A stretch of DNA of 64,000 nucleotides from Perilla frutescens. Lineage: Eukaryota > Streptophyta > Magnoliopsida > Lamiales > Lamiaceae. Within the stretch, counting starts at the first letter, position 1, and each line of letters starts with the position of its first letter. The notes beneath the pieces are model-generated. The model had not been told where the DNA came from. It ran no database searches and saw only the letters and a program-made list of their open reading frames with translations. This document shows, piece by piece, positions 36,251 through 48,141 of this stretch. The position numbers and the translations under genes are program-made. The stretch is taken from NCBI GenBank assembly GCA_026008535.1, contig BRKX01000015.1:24635501-24699500 (forward strand), read 5' to 3'.

Positions 36251-36500
36251 TGTTTTCCAAATTTTCGTTCAGCTCAATTAATGAATTTGTTATTAGGATT
36301 ATGGTAAGAACCCGCAGTTCATGCTCACATAGTGAGACTACTTACTTAATGAGTATGCTAGAGTATGTTAGAAATGAAAGACTAAATCTTGCTCAGGAGT
36401 TGGGTCACACCTTGAAGAAAATACTTCCTCACCAATAAAGTGGAAGAAGTTTCATTATTTCTCAGTTCCCTCAGATGAGGCCACCTAGATTAAAAGAAAA

Positions 36501-36782
36501 TGTAACACCCCAAAACCACTCAAGCCCAATTTTATTTTGTTTTAATTTTAGGGCCCAATTAGTAAACTAAGTCCATTTATCATTATCAAAACGAGGTAAA
36601 TGAACACATTAGATGATAGTGCTCGCCGATACAAACTCATAGAAATTTATTTTACCCAAATATGAGTCCAATTAATCAAGATATGAATTAATTTCTAATT
36701 TAGCTTCTAAACACACACACACACACCTTATTTCTATTTTTAGGGTATTCTAACTAAAACTACAGAAGAAGACATCCATCTT

Positions 36783-36823
<41 letters not shown>

Positions 36824-36868
36824 CTCCCCTTCTTACAACTTCCATTGCCGGCGCCTTCCACCGACATT
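36501..36868 (+). repeat. Gypsy LTR, 5' part (split by Copia B)
   Basis: It starts TGTAACACCCC, a common Gypsy LTR beginning, and contains a (CT)n run at 36786-36820. It stops at the Copia insertion; the same LTR appears to resume at 54565. 36251-36500 upstream has a short frame (MVRTRSSCSHS) of unclear meaning. Confidence 0.5.
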
Positions 36869-38626
36869 TGTTAGGAAAAACTATCAAAGAACCCCTAGAT
36901 TAGGTTTTGATGAGATGTCAAAATTATTTATGAAAAACTGACCAAAATTCAAGTTGTAGATCGGAGCTGAGCAATTCAGGGCATCAAAAAGGAACTCAAG
37001 TAAAGTCAAAGTCAACCAATCAAGAGTATGGTCTGCAAACTGAAGGATACGTCATCCAGTCAGAAGTCAACTCAATTGTGAAGTCAAAAAGTCGAATCAG
37101 TTGAAACAAATTGACAACTAAGTCAGCTGAGCTGAGGGAGAAAAGAGTCAACTAAAGACTGAAGGAACTGATAAGAGATCAGTTTAGACTGAAGGCTGGA
37201 AGTATCCAACTGATGGCCAAACTGAAGTAAACAAGATAGATCAGCTGAAGGCCAGAATTGTAGTCAACCAGCTTGTGATTAGTCAAGCTGACAAGAAAGC
37301 TCAAGAGAAATCAGTCAAGCTGACAAGATAGCCAAGAACTTGAGATCAGTCGAACTAGAGAAATAAAAGCTCAAAACTGTCAACTGGAGCAATAGCCAAA
37401 CTCAGCTGAAAAGCTCAGCTGACGAGCTCAAAACTGCCAACTGAAGCAATAGCCAAACTCAGCTGACGAGCTTAAAACTGTCAACTGGAGCAATAGCCAA
37501 ACTCAGCTGACGAGCTCAGAACTGCCAACTGGAGCAATAGTCAAACTCAGCTGACAAGCTCAGAACTGCCAATTGGAGCAATAACTAAACTGAACTGACA
37601 AGTCCAGAACTGCCAACTGGAACTCAAAATTGCCAAGAAAGCCGAAGCCAGAGTACCCTGGAGTTTATTGCTCAAACCGCCGAATCTTGGAATAAATGCT
37701 TCAACAAAGATCCTGGAATTAAATATCCAATGAAGATCGATTGACAGAGTAACGGCTACTTCAACCAAAAGCTCCAAGCGATCATTAAAGACCATCTTCT
37801 ATTAATGAGCCAACAGAGCCACCGATCAATGGACAATGGAACTCAACGGTCATAAAATCACTCCTCTATAAAAGACGAGTGAAACAGAGTTTAAAAATAC
37901 TCTGCCAAAAAGAATCCTTCGCCTACATAACTTTCGCATATACAAGCAAGAGCTTCTCTTTCTCCCTCCCACTCAAGCTCAAGTTCAACATTTGATAGAA
38001 ACTGCGAGAGTCCAACTGAGAAGAAGAAATTCACAGAGTCAAGATAATCAGCCAGCTGTTGACAATCCAGCCAGGGCAGCCTTCTTAGTTTTAGCTATAC
38101 AACGATCAACTACCCAGCTCAATTGAAGGAGAACATCAGTTGATACCATCTGTTCAAGACTAACCTCGTGAAGATCGAAAGAGATCTAAAACCTTGTAAA
38201 GACGACAATAGCATCTATCTTCCTAGCGAGCAGTTAGGGACTTCAAGTGTGAGCCGTCGATCCGCTGAGGTAGCGAGCAGTTACCTGGTTCAGCCAATTG
38301 TCCTTCATTGTATAATTTGTAAAGAAACTTAAGTTATATAGTGAAGTTGCCCTTCTGTAGAAGGAATATAGGACGTAGAAGTTTGAGACTTCGAACCTCT
38401 ATAAATCGCTTGTGTGCTGTACTATTTTGGTTATTGCATATCTTTGAACTGCACACAATATCACACAAGCCACACTCAAACTGTCTTATCTGATCAATAA
38501 GTTTGTGCATAGATAAGTTTTACTAAGCGATTCAAAGGGCCTTGTTATTCCACATTTGAAGTTAAAAGTTTTAATCAGTTTATTCACCCCTCCTCTAAAC
38601 TGATATCGACTCGCCCGGGACCAACA
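36869..38626 (+). repeat. 5' LTR of Copia B
   Basis: 1758 bp. TATAAAAG lies at 37867-37874 followed by a plausible R region. A 44-bp unit (CAACTGGAGCAATAGCC ... CAGCTGACGAGCTC) is repeated about six times at 37378-37620, one copy carrying a 13-bp insertion. No coding function; the minus-strand open frame here is a by-product of the repeats. Confidence 0.9.
37867..37874 (+). promoter_or_regulatory. TATA box of Copia B LTR
   Basis: CTCTATAAAAGACG, preceded by TCAACGGTCATAAAATC, present identically in both LTRs (53811-53818 in the 3' one). It is placed to drive the genomic RNA. Confidence 0.7.
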
Positions 38627-38628
38627 AG

Positions 38629-38640
38629 TGGTATTAGAGC
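38629..38640 (+). other. Primer binding site of Copia B
   Basis: TGGTATTAGAGC, two bases after the LTR end, matches initiator-Met tRNA with one mismatch. Confidence 0.85.
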
Positions 38641-38714
38641 GGTTGATTCTAAGAATCAGCCATTTTTGCAGATCAACTGAATCAGATCTACTTATCTGTG
38701 CTAACATTTCAGCT

Positions 38715-41021
38715 ATGGGAAACCATAAGCTACCTTTATTTTCAGTTGAGAATTATGATAACTGGAGCAGGAGAATGAATGCTCATCTCTGCTCAATTCA
38801 TGAGAATATGTGGGAAGTCATCGAAGATGGTCCAATCATCATCATGATGGACAATGATGCTCACATAGTTGATATCAATCAACCAGCAAGGATTCCAAAG
38901 CCAACTAATCTTCTCACCAGCGAAGAGAAGAAGCTAAAAAATCTAGAGTTCGTTGCTCAAGCCGCATTATTCCAAACTCTAGATAAAGACATAATAAAGG
39001 ACATAAAGAACTGCACAACTGCTAAGGAGATATGGGACCTACTAGCAGATCTATGGAAAGAGTCCGAAGCCATCAAAGGAAATAAGCTCCAACTGGCAGT
39101 CGACAGATATGAATCCTTCAAAATGCAGCCAGAGGAGTCCATCTTAAGCCTTGAAACCATATTTCTGGGCATCATTAGTGAGATAAACAACCTCGGGAAA
39201 AGTTATCCCAATTCTGAGATGAATTCCAAGATATTGGATAATCTTACTGAAGAATGGGATATGAAAGTGATAGCTACAAAGGAATCAAGAAATCTGAATA
39301 ACATCACTCCAAGGGAACTATTTGGTTCTCTCAAAGCTCATGAGTACAGTCTAAACCGAAAGAAGGAAGCATCAACATCGTCAGCTCAAGATGCAGCTTT
39401 CTACGGTGAAAGGAACCGGTTTAGAGATACTCGAGAAAGGAACAACTTCCGACCTAGGAGCTCACCAGCCAAAGAAAATCAAGGCGGATCTTCAACTGAA
39501 CGAAAAAGAGAAGCAACTGAAAAGAAGGAGAATCTAACTGAAGACATCAATGATCAAATCCAATCAGTCACCAGATTGCTAGAGAAGTTGAAGAGAGTTC
39601 GGGATAAACAATCAGTTCCACCTCAAACTGATGAAATCCCAAAAGATGAGAGAACTCATCAACCAGTTGAACGGTCAGCTGAACCATTCAGGGGTGGTAA
39701 CCGAAATCTTGGAGAATGTTTTCACTGCCATAAACAAAGACATTACAGATTTGAATGTCCAGAACTCCCTGAAGACAAGAAAGCCAAGGTGAGGAGAAGC
39801 TTCTTCAAAAGGAAAGCAATGGTTGCAAATTATGAAAATACCGTGCTAGACGATTCAGACTATCCATCTGGAATTGATTCTGATGGCTATAGCTCAGATG
39901 ACGAAGCGCTATTTTACCTCATGGCTGACAATGATGAAGAGGTTAGTATAGCTGATTCTCAAACCTCCTTCTATCATATTAATGAAGTAACTGTTTCTAG
40001 CAATGAACTTGACATGAAACTTATGATGCTAGAAGATCAATTAGCTTCAATATCCTGCTTGCATGTTGAACTGAAAGATGAAAATGATGAACTGAGAAAT
40101 AAAGTTAGAAAACTGAGCATTAATCATAAAAGATTGAATTATCTTGAGTCTCAGTTTATAGAATTTGAGAAATTGAAATTGAGAACTGCTGATCTAGAGG
40201 CTGAAAATCAAAAACTCAAGCAAGAGATCCATGAAAGAGAAAAAGTAACTCTGAAGTTCAAAAAAGGATCTCAAACTTTAGATGAGATATTAAATCATCA
40301 AAGAACTGGAACTAGCAGCTCAGGGCTAGGATATAGCAAGTTCACTGCCCTAGAGAAAGGAAAAACAGTTGCCCAACCCAGTGATAAGGGAATCCTAAAA
40401 GGGTTCACTAGATCTCATGATCAGCTAGCTGAGTCAACTAAAGGAAAAGGAATATTGAAAACTCCTCAAACTTAACCTAGACAATTTGGTCAGTTCTACC
40501 AAACAAAAACACCAGGCCAACTGAAGCCCAACTTCCAGAAAAGACCATTAGCTCAATCAAATCAATTCACTCGTTCAAAGCCTCCAATTCAACAAAGACC
40601 ACCATCTCAACAAAGAATGCCCCCAAGACAAACTGATAGATCAGCCCTCTTTAGAAAGAAAAATTAGTTTGGATCTCAAGCCTATCCTACCAAGAAGTTC
40701 AATCAGAACACCTATAGGAGAGATCAACTAAACTTGTTTGAACCCTACCATCACTATAATGAGTACCTGGATTCCAAAAATGAGCCAAAAAGGTTCAATC
40801 CAATAAACTGGAAACATACAAAGCACTGGTCTGATCACAGAACTCAAAGGTCTCAAGACCAAAGCATTTTAGTTGAATTGTTTTATCCAACTAACTCTCA
40901 ACGCAGGTATCACTCAACTGATTCAAATCAGAGTAGAAGAGTTGAGAAAAAATCTAAACTGATCAGGCGATTCAAGTCAGTTGATGTATCAACAAGGACC
41001 CGATATGAAACGGGCCCCTAA
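38715..41021 (+). pseudogene. Copia B gag with zinc knuckle and coiled coil
   Basis: ATG at 38715 (MGNHKLPLFSVENYDNWSRR) opens a typical Copia gag: an N-terminal NYDNW motif and a UBN2-type core (KEIWDLLADLWK, NLTEEWDMKV). A charged linker and a CCHC knuckle (CFHCHKQRHYRFEC, about 39717-39758) follow, then a heptad-rich coiled coil (about 40000-40260, DLEAENQKLKQEI). The frame is open for 586 codons to a TAA at 40473, then continues in the same frame (Q/R/P-rich) with one further stop at 40663 to 41021. Pol lies in the next frame. The knuckle is standard. Gag would form particles. Confidence 0.88.
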
Positions 41022-41031
41022 AAACTAATCT

Positions 41032-44000
41032 TTGTTTTTGCAGGACAAGAGCATCCTATCTATGAAGAAAGCCAAAGACATTTGGTATCTAAATAGCGGG
41101 TGCTCCAAATATATGACCGGAGACAGAGAAGATCTCGACGGTTATGAAGAAGTCAAAGGTCCACTTGTCACATTTGGAGACAACTCCAAAAGCCGAACCA
41201 TTGGAGAAGTGTTCGTGGTCAAGGGAAAAGTTGTGGTAAATGGAGTCTCCCACGTGGATGGACTAAAACACAAACTACTCAGCATCAGTCAGCTGTGCGA
41301 CAATGGCTACTCAGTTGACTTGACTAAAGACTCCTGCAGCATAAGAGACAAGTCAACTGGAGTAATTCTTCTCACTGGTATAAGAAGAGGAAACATGTAC
41401 ATCGTTGACTGGTTAACCGGCTACTCAGAAGCTTGCTTCCTTTCAAAAGGATCTACTGAAGCAAGCTGGCTATGGCATCGACGACTGAACCACCTCAACT
41501 TCAAAACAATCAACTACCTAGTCAACAAAGAGCTAGTTGAGGGGCTTCCCAAGGAAATATACAAGAAAACAGGCGTATGTGGGCCATGTCAAAAAGGGAA
41601 GCAAGTCAAATCATCCTTCAAGAATAGGAGTCATCCACCAGGAACAACTGATTGCCTCCAACTACTACATATGGATTTGTTTGGTCCAGTTAGACCACAA
41701 ACCCCAAAAAGCAAAAGATTCACTCTGGTAGTAGTTGATGATTTCTCAAGATATACATGGGTGAAATTCTTGAGGAGCAAGGATGAAACTTACGACAAGC
41801 TAACAACATTGATTAGAAGGCTACAAACTGAAAAAGAAAGATCAGTTCAAAGAATTCACTCCGACAATGGAACTGAATTTGTGAATCAACAAATGATCAG
41901 CTTTCTCAACCAGCTTGGAATCACACATGAACACTCAGCTGCAAGAACCCCACAACAAAATGGTGTAGCCAAACAGCGTAAGCGGATACTCAAAGAAGCA
42001 GCTCGAGCAATGATAGCTGATGCCAACATAGCTGAAGGTTACTGGGCTGAAGCAGTCAACACAGCTTGCCATACTCAAAATCGAAGTGCTATTGTAGCAG
42101 CCCATGACAAAACACCCTATGAGCTGTATAAGGGTCGTAAGCCTTCTATCTCCTATTTTAAAATCTTTGGCTGTAAATATTATATTCACAACAATGACAA
42201 GACTCAATTGAAAGCTTTTAGTGCTAAAGCTGATGAGGGAATATTTCTTAGGTATAACTCTCCTCATGCACAAGCTTACAAAGTGTTCAATAAACTAACT
42301 CTTGTTGTAGAAATAACATGTCATGTGGTATTTGATGAATTTGCTAATGAGTACAAAAACAAAGAAAGAATAGACACATCAGTTCAAGAACTACCTAGTG
42401 AAACTGAGAACTCGCAGGACTATGTGGATCACATTATTCCAGAGCGGCTTGAAGTTTCACTAGAAGAAGGCAATGAAATTGGTACTAAACCAGTTGAGAA
42501 CAATTTGGTCAATGAAGACACAAATCGTGCTGAGACCATAAACCCCACCCCTGAAACAGGGGGAAGAACTGACGAAAATGCCGAACCAACTGATGAAAGG
42601 ACGACTGATGACGTCACCACTAAAGAGCCAGCTGAAGCTATCTTGCCCAAATGGCTCTGAAGCCATCAAACTGATAAGATAGTTGGTGATCCAAGAAGTC
42701 AAGTCCAAACCAGAAGTTCAACTGAGCATGCATTATTCACATGCTTCATATCTCAAACTGAACCAGCAAACGTCAAAGAAGCCTTAGAAGATTCAGACTA
42801 GATCATGGCCATGCAAGAAGAACTGAACCAATTCACAAGGAATGACGTATGGTTTCTTGTTGATAGACCAAGAACCCAGAAGGTCATTGGTACAAAATGG
42901 ATTTTTCGCAACAAACTGGATGAACAAGGAGTGATCACAAGGAACAAGGCTAGACTGGTAGCCAAATGATACTCACAAAGTAAAGGGATTGACTTTGATG
43001 AGACATTCGCATCAGTTACAAGATTGGAAGCCATCAGACTGTTCCTAGCCTATGCAGCTCACTTCAATTTCACAGTCTACCAAATGGATGTCAAGAGTGC
43101 TTTTCTTCAATGAATGCTCAAGGAGGACGTGTATGTCGAGCAACCGCCAGGCTTTGAAATTGGTGATCAAGTCTTCAAACTGAAGAAAGCCCTCTATGGA
43201 TTGAAACAAGCTCCTAGAGCATGGTATGAAACTCTCATAACATTTTTGCTAAAAAATGGATTTCAAAAGGGAGTCATTGATCGAACTCTATTCCGAATAG
43301 AATGATCAACTGAGATCTTAATGGTTCAAATTTATGTGGATGACATAATTTTTGGATCAAAAAGCAAAGATCTATGCACCTGATTCGCTCAACTGATGCA
43401 AAATGAATTTGAGATGAGCATGATGGGAGAAATGACATTCTTCCTAGGACTCCAAGTAAAGCAGCTGAAAGATGGGATCTTTATCAGCCAGGCCAAGTAC
43501 ACCAAGGAGCTAGTCAAGAAGTTTGGTGTTAGTAAAGGAAAAACTCTCAAGATTCCTATGAACACATCAGTTCAGCTAACTCTGGACGAAAAAGGAGAAT
43601 CAGTTAGCCAAATATATTACAGAGGAATCATTGGGTCACTACTTTACTTAACAGCTAGCCGGCCAGACATCTCTTATTCAGTCGGTCTATGCGCATGGTT
43701 TCAAGCCAACCCAAAGAAAAGCCACCTTGAAACAGCAAAAAGGATCATCAAATATCTCAAAGGAACCATAAATCTTGGAATTTGGTATCCCAGAGATGAC
43801 AATTAGAGTCTAATTGGTTACTCAGATTCAGACTTTGGTGGATGCAAGATCGACAGAAAAAGTACCGGTGGAACATGCCAGTTTCTGGGAAGCAAACTGA
43901 TATCCTGGTTTAGCAAGAAGCAGCACTCAGTTGCCACGTCAACAACTAAAGTAGAATATGTAGATGTGGGAAGCTGCTGTGCTCAGATACTCTGGATGAA

Positions 44001-44343
44001 GTAACAGTTGAAGGACTATAAAGTTGAAACTGAAGAAGTCCCTATCTTCTGTGACAACAACAGTGCAATTGCAATATCTCAAAATCCAGTTCTATATTCA
44101 AGAACCAAGCACATTGATATAAGACATCACTTCATTAGAGATCATATCGAGAAGAAAGACATATGTATCAGATATGTCAACACTGAGAAGCAGACAGCTG
44201 ACATCTTCACCAAACCATTACCTGAAGCAAGGTTTATGGAGCTATGCATACAGTTTGGACTACTTGAGCTAGCATCACAAGATGAAGATGATCAACTGGA
44301 AGAAAAAGGTCATGAATCCATTCCAGCTGAAGAGAGGAACTGA
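41032..44343 (+). pseudogene. Copia B protease-integrase-RT-RNase H
   Basis: One continuous frame with eight premature stops (42658, 42799, 42967, 43111, 43303, 43381, 43804, 44002) and no internal frameshift. The protease core reads WYLNSGCSKYMTG, with Asn where the catalytic Asp of the D-S/T-G triad is expected. Integrase has the HHCC finger (WHRRLNHLN, CGPC), MDLFGP and HSDNGTEF, but NGVAKQRK with Lys in place of the third catalytic Glu. RT retains GTKWIFRNK, MDVKSAFL, YGLKQAPRAW and the active site YVDDIIFGS. RNase H retains GYSDSDFGG, CDNNSAI and ADIFTKPL. It is inactive twice over (stops and active-site changes). Confidence 0.9.
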
Positions 44344-44345
44344 AC

Positions 44346-45150
44346 CAAAAAGTCTTTAAACTGATCAGTTGGACACATGAGTCATCAGTTTGAAGTAAAA
44401 GTAAGAAGCTGTGGAGAGAAAAGTAAACTGTAGATGATCAGTTTACCCCATGAGCTCAACTAAATCATCAGTTCAATCGCTCAAACTGATGATCCAGTCA
44501 GCTGTGCAGAACATACCAGCTGCAAATTGATCAAACTGATGAAGAAATCATAGGAACTGGAATCAACTCAAAAAGAGATATCAGTTCAAAAGACCAGCTG
44601 AAGGAGAACAACTGAACTGAGAAACATCTGAATGAAGGTCCATTTCGGAACTGATGAGAAGACATTTCAGTTGAAACTGATCAACAGAAAGATCATCAGT
44701 TACAGTCAAAGCCAACTGATGACGTAATCAGTTTCAAGCCAAGGAGAGACTGCTAGAGAGAGAAAAGATAAGTCAAAAATTTTAATAGAGAAAACGGTAA
44801 AAACACGTGTCACTCAAATATTACCGTTGAACTTTCTCTCTCCTCCTTCAAATTATCCCCAACGGATAGAAATGAAAAGCCAATTGACAGGTCGATTGAA
44901 TTAATCCGACCGTTGAAATTGGGCATATGAAGTGACACAACCGTTGGATGAAACCCATTATATTCTATAAAAGGGATGGCTGAACTCTCATTTTTACTTT
45001 TACTGATCTCAAGTTCAGTAAAGAATTAAAGCATTTCTCCTCCTTCATTTCTTGAAAATGTTCTGCAAAACTTACGAAAGTAAAAATATTCAGTTCTGAA
45101 ATTCAGTCAAAGCCAGTTTGTCCTTTCTAAACCATTTATCTCAAAAACTC
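44346..45150 (+). promoter_or_regulatory. Spacer with putative promoter for accessory ORF A
   Basis: A non-coding 0.8-kb region between pol and the first accessory ORF. It holds a G-box ACACGTGTCA (44803-44812), repeated ACCGTTG words, and a TATA box TATAAAAG (44966-44973) about 185 bases before the ATG at 45151. The layout mimics the LTR promoter. Transcription from it is inference. Confidence 0.45.
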
Positions 45151-47774
45151 CATGGCTGAAAGATGCATACCAGCTGTTCGATGAAAGTTCGACTTTAAGA
45201 GAATAGGCGAATCCTCACAAAGATTCCAATCGAATCTCTACAGAGACAAGTTCCTAGATCTAGATGCTTATAGAGAAAGGTGCTCAGATTCCCCTCTCTG
45301 TAACTCACTGATCACAAAGATAGAGCAAAACGATTTGAAAAGCTTCACAGAAGAATATCCATCCAAGATCTACCCAGAGGCCGTGGTTGAGTTTTACTTA
45401 AACTCAAAAGGTCATGATGACAGAGTAGTAACTGAAGTTCGTGGAGTTGAACAAGTAATAACTCCAGAACTGCTAGGAAGATTATTCAAACTGCCAACAA
45501 CTAGAACACGGTTGCAAGATGTAGAAGTGGATCAAGAGGAAGCCTATCGTCAATGGAAGTGAGTGGAATGTGAAGATCCTTACAAAAGCAGTACACTCAT
45601 GTCCCTCTTCCAAGAAGAATACAGAGTTCTAGCATCAGTTGCTGCTAGAATGATTACTGGGACAACTGGAAGCCATTCGGAAATGTCGGAGCATAAGTAT
45701 AAAATCTGTACAGTAATCATCAGAGGCATCAACGTAAACTGGGCTCAATACTTCTTTGAACAAATAAAGAAGTACATCGACATTGTTGAAAAGCACTGGA
45801 CAGTAACTGAGTTTCGTCAGAAGATGTGCTACCCCTGCAGGATAAGTAGCATTTTGGAAAACTCTCTAAACTCCATGTCAGAAGAAACTGACACATTGGC
45901 GGTTGATAAGACGGATTTTATACCAGCAACCAGCAACCAGCAAAAGGCAGCCAGCTGCAAAATCCATAAACATTAAAAGCAGTCAGCCAACTGATGCCTT
46001 ATCAAAAAGAGCTGAGGAACCCACAAAAAGAAAAGACAAAGAAATTGTTGTTGAGATGCCGCAAGAAGACTCCGATTCAGACGACAATCTCCCAATAAGC
46101 CAAATGTTGGGAAGCACAATTAAAGCTAAGCCACTGTGCCAAGTTCGCTGTGGATCATCTATTGATTCACCTGAAGAAGAGATTCCTACCAGGCCAGTTC
46201 AGTTCAAGGAAAGAACTGGCAAGTCGAAGAAGAAGCCCGCAGCAGTTCAACCAAAAGGGAAGAAGAAGAAATCAGGGCCTCCACCCCCTCCAAAACTACC
46301 TCCTTACAATATCAAGGTGTTTGATGTAGCACCAATCGCAGGAGATGATATTGTGCCTGATAGGGAAATTTCGCCAAAGGACACAGGAGCCGATTTCTTC
46401 AAAACTGCGTGCCCCCCGATGGGAGAAACTGAAGAAAACATAAGAGCTCTATCAAGAGCTGAAATCGTCAAATGCTGGGCTGATGAACAAGTGCAGAAGT
46501 TCATCACTGAAAATTTTATTGAAGATGTGATTGGCATTGCTGCTATGTATGCAACTCTATCAAGGTATGTTTACTGGTACCTTTGGAGATATTGCTTCAA
46601 CTCCGAAGCACATTTCCTTCTAACCACCTTCCATGGGATGAGCTTCTGAAGAAGGGAAGAAAGGTAGAGCATGCAATGGGCTGGACAGGAGACTCCTGAG
46701 CAAAATCCAGTCATCACCTTGAAGAGAATGCTTGCCATTCGTAGGAACCACCCACACCCTGATCAACAGACCCTGTTGGATGTGATGAATGATCTACTCA
46801 ACTAGGCCAACATCAGACTGACACCTTTGCAAACTCAAGCTGAGCAGCAACAATGGAAAAATCCTCAAGTTCAACAGCATTGGTTGCTCAATGAACTTCT
46901 AAAACTCAGGCATCAACAGTTTCGGGAGGTGCAGAACCAGTTCAACAAAGAAGCTCAAAGCAGTCAACAAGGGGTTGGAACTGCTGCAGCTTACAGTCCA
47001 AGGCAAACTGTCATAGCATCCGTGGCTAGGCAGTTAACATTCGAAGAATTCCCTCAACCAGATCACATCATCATTGATCTTTTTGATGATTCCCCTAAAG
47101 TGCAAGCTATTGACGAGTGAACAACCAGCGATCTGGAGTTTGAAGAAATGCTCAAATCTCCTATCCAACTAGATCTTCCAAGTGATGAAGAGCCACAGAA
47201 GTCGATTGAAGATACTCGACTGCCTGAGGATCCAACTAAATCTCAAACTGCTCCTCCCCAAGATACAACTCCAGAGCCAGCTGAGTCTGACCAGCCAGCT
47301 GGACAGATTACTCAAATAGATGAACAACCTGCTTATCAAGGTACACTAGCACTAACTGTGTACTTTGATCCAGTTCAAACGGCTCTTCAAGCTGAAGCCC
47401 TAGCTGTTGCACCAGAAACTTCACCAGAGCCAAGCTATGATGAATCAATTAGTATGGAGAAAGCGGAACACTCCCACACAGTTCTTTGCGAGGAACTAAT
47501 TGGAATTGAAACAGGAGAGGAAGCTGATTCAAGAACAGTTCAGCTTGATGCTCAGCCAAGCAGTTCAATAGTCCAGCTCCCTCCTTATTATGAAGAGCTG
47601 ATCCACACCCTGCAGCAACAGGTTAAACTGCACACTGAGCAGATCCAGCAGCTGCAAGCTCATCCAAGGCTCCAGTCAGCTGAAACTGAGTCAGCAAGTA
47701 GCGATGAGGATGAAGAAGAGGACCTCACTGAACCACTGGCCAAGAGAAGGAAAACTGATCACAAGAAGGACTAA
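45151..47774 (+). pseudogene. Copia B accessory ORF A (envelope position)
   Basis: About 870 codons. It starts MAERCIPAV at 45151, is frameshifted near 45185, and then reads RDKFLD and EAVVEFYLNSK ... RLFKLP, which resembles the retroelement 'putative plant transposon protein' domain (V.EFY...L.LP). A second block has NWAQYFFEQIKK. A frame change lies in a CAGCAAC repeat near 45935. It continues in one frame with GADFFKTACPP and YWYLWRY (46572-46592), then a Q-rich, acidic, proline-rich tail ending in a basic cluster (LAKRRKTDHKKD), a likely nuclear signal. In-frame stops include 45560, 46647 and 47118. No signal peptide or membrane segment is evident. Function unknown; related to ORFs B and C. 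Confidence 0.7.
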
Positions 47775-48141
47775 GTGGATGATCAAGTTAAACCTGATTA
47801 GAAAAGCCCTAAGTGTACTTCTTGTTAATCAGTTTGCAATTATCTTTTGATATATTTATAAAAGTTTATCTTTTTGATTTCAAATAAATGTTAAGCCTCA
47901 CATTTATTTTGAAATTTTGACCGTTGCAAAACAATGACACGTGTCAAAGTCATTAATTGCCAACGACCAAAAGAGAATAGAGGCTAGTACCATTCCAACC
48001 ATCAGATCTATGAGCATGTCCAAACACTCATAAAAAGCCCCTCTCTTTCAAACCTCTCAAAAAGCCTCCTCCTCCTACAATCTCAAAAACTCTCTCTCTT
48101 AAAAGATCTTAAAATTCCTAAAATCTCAGCTAACCTGAAAG
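47775..48141 (+). promoter_or_regulatory. Spacer with putative promoter for accessory ORF B
   Basis: It contains a perfect palindrome TGACACGTGTCA (47935-47946) sharing its ACACGTGTCA core with the spacer ahead of ORF A, preceded by GACCGTTG. A TATA-like CATAAAAAG (48029-48037) and a CT-rich leader up to the ATG at 48142 follow. Confidence 0.45.

Noticed and set aside
36250..36438. Short ORF starting MVRTRSS-like within its frame
   Set aside because: Only a MVRTR-type start recalls Gypsy gag; nothing else supports it.
37378..37620. CRISPR-like array
   Set aside because: Contiguous 44-bp units without spacers, duplicated in both LTRs of a plant retrotransposon.
37547..37795. Minus-strand ORF in the Copia B LTR (again at 53481-53729)
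   Set aside because: An antisense by-product of the LTR; no domain and no initiation context.
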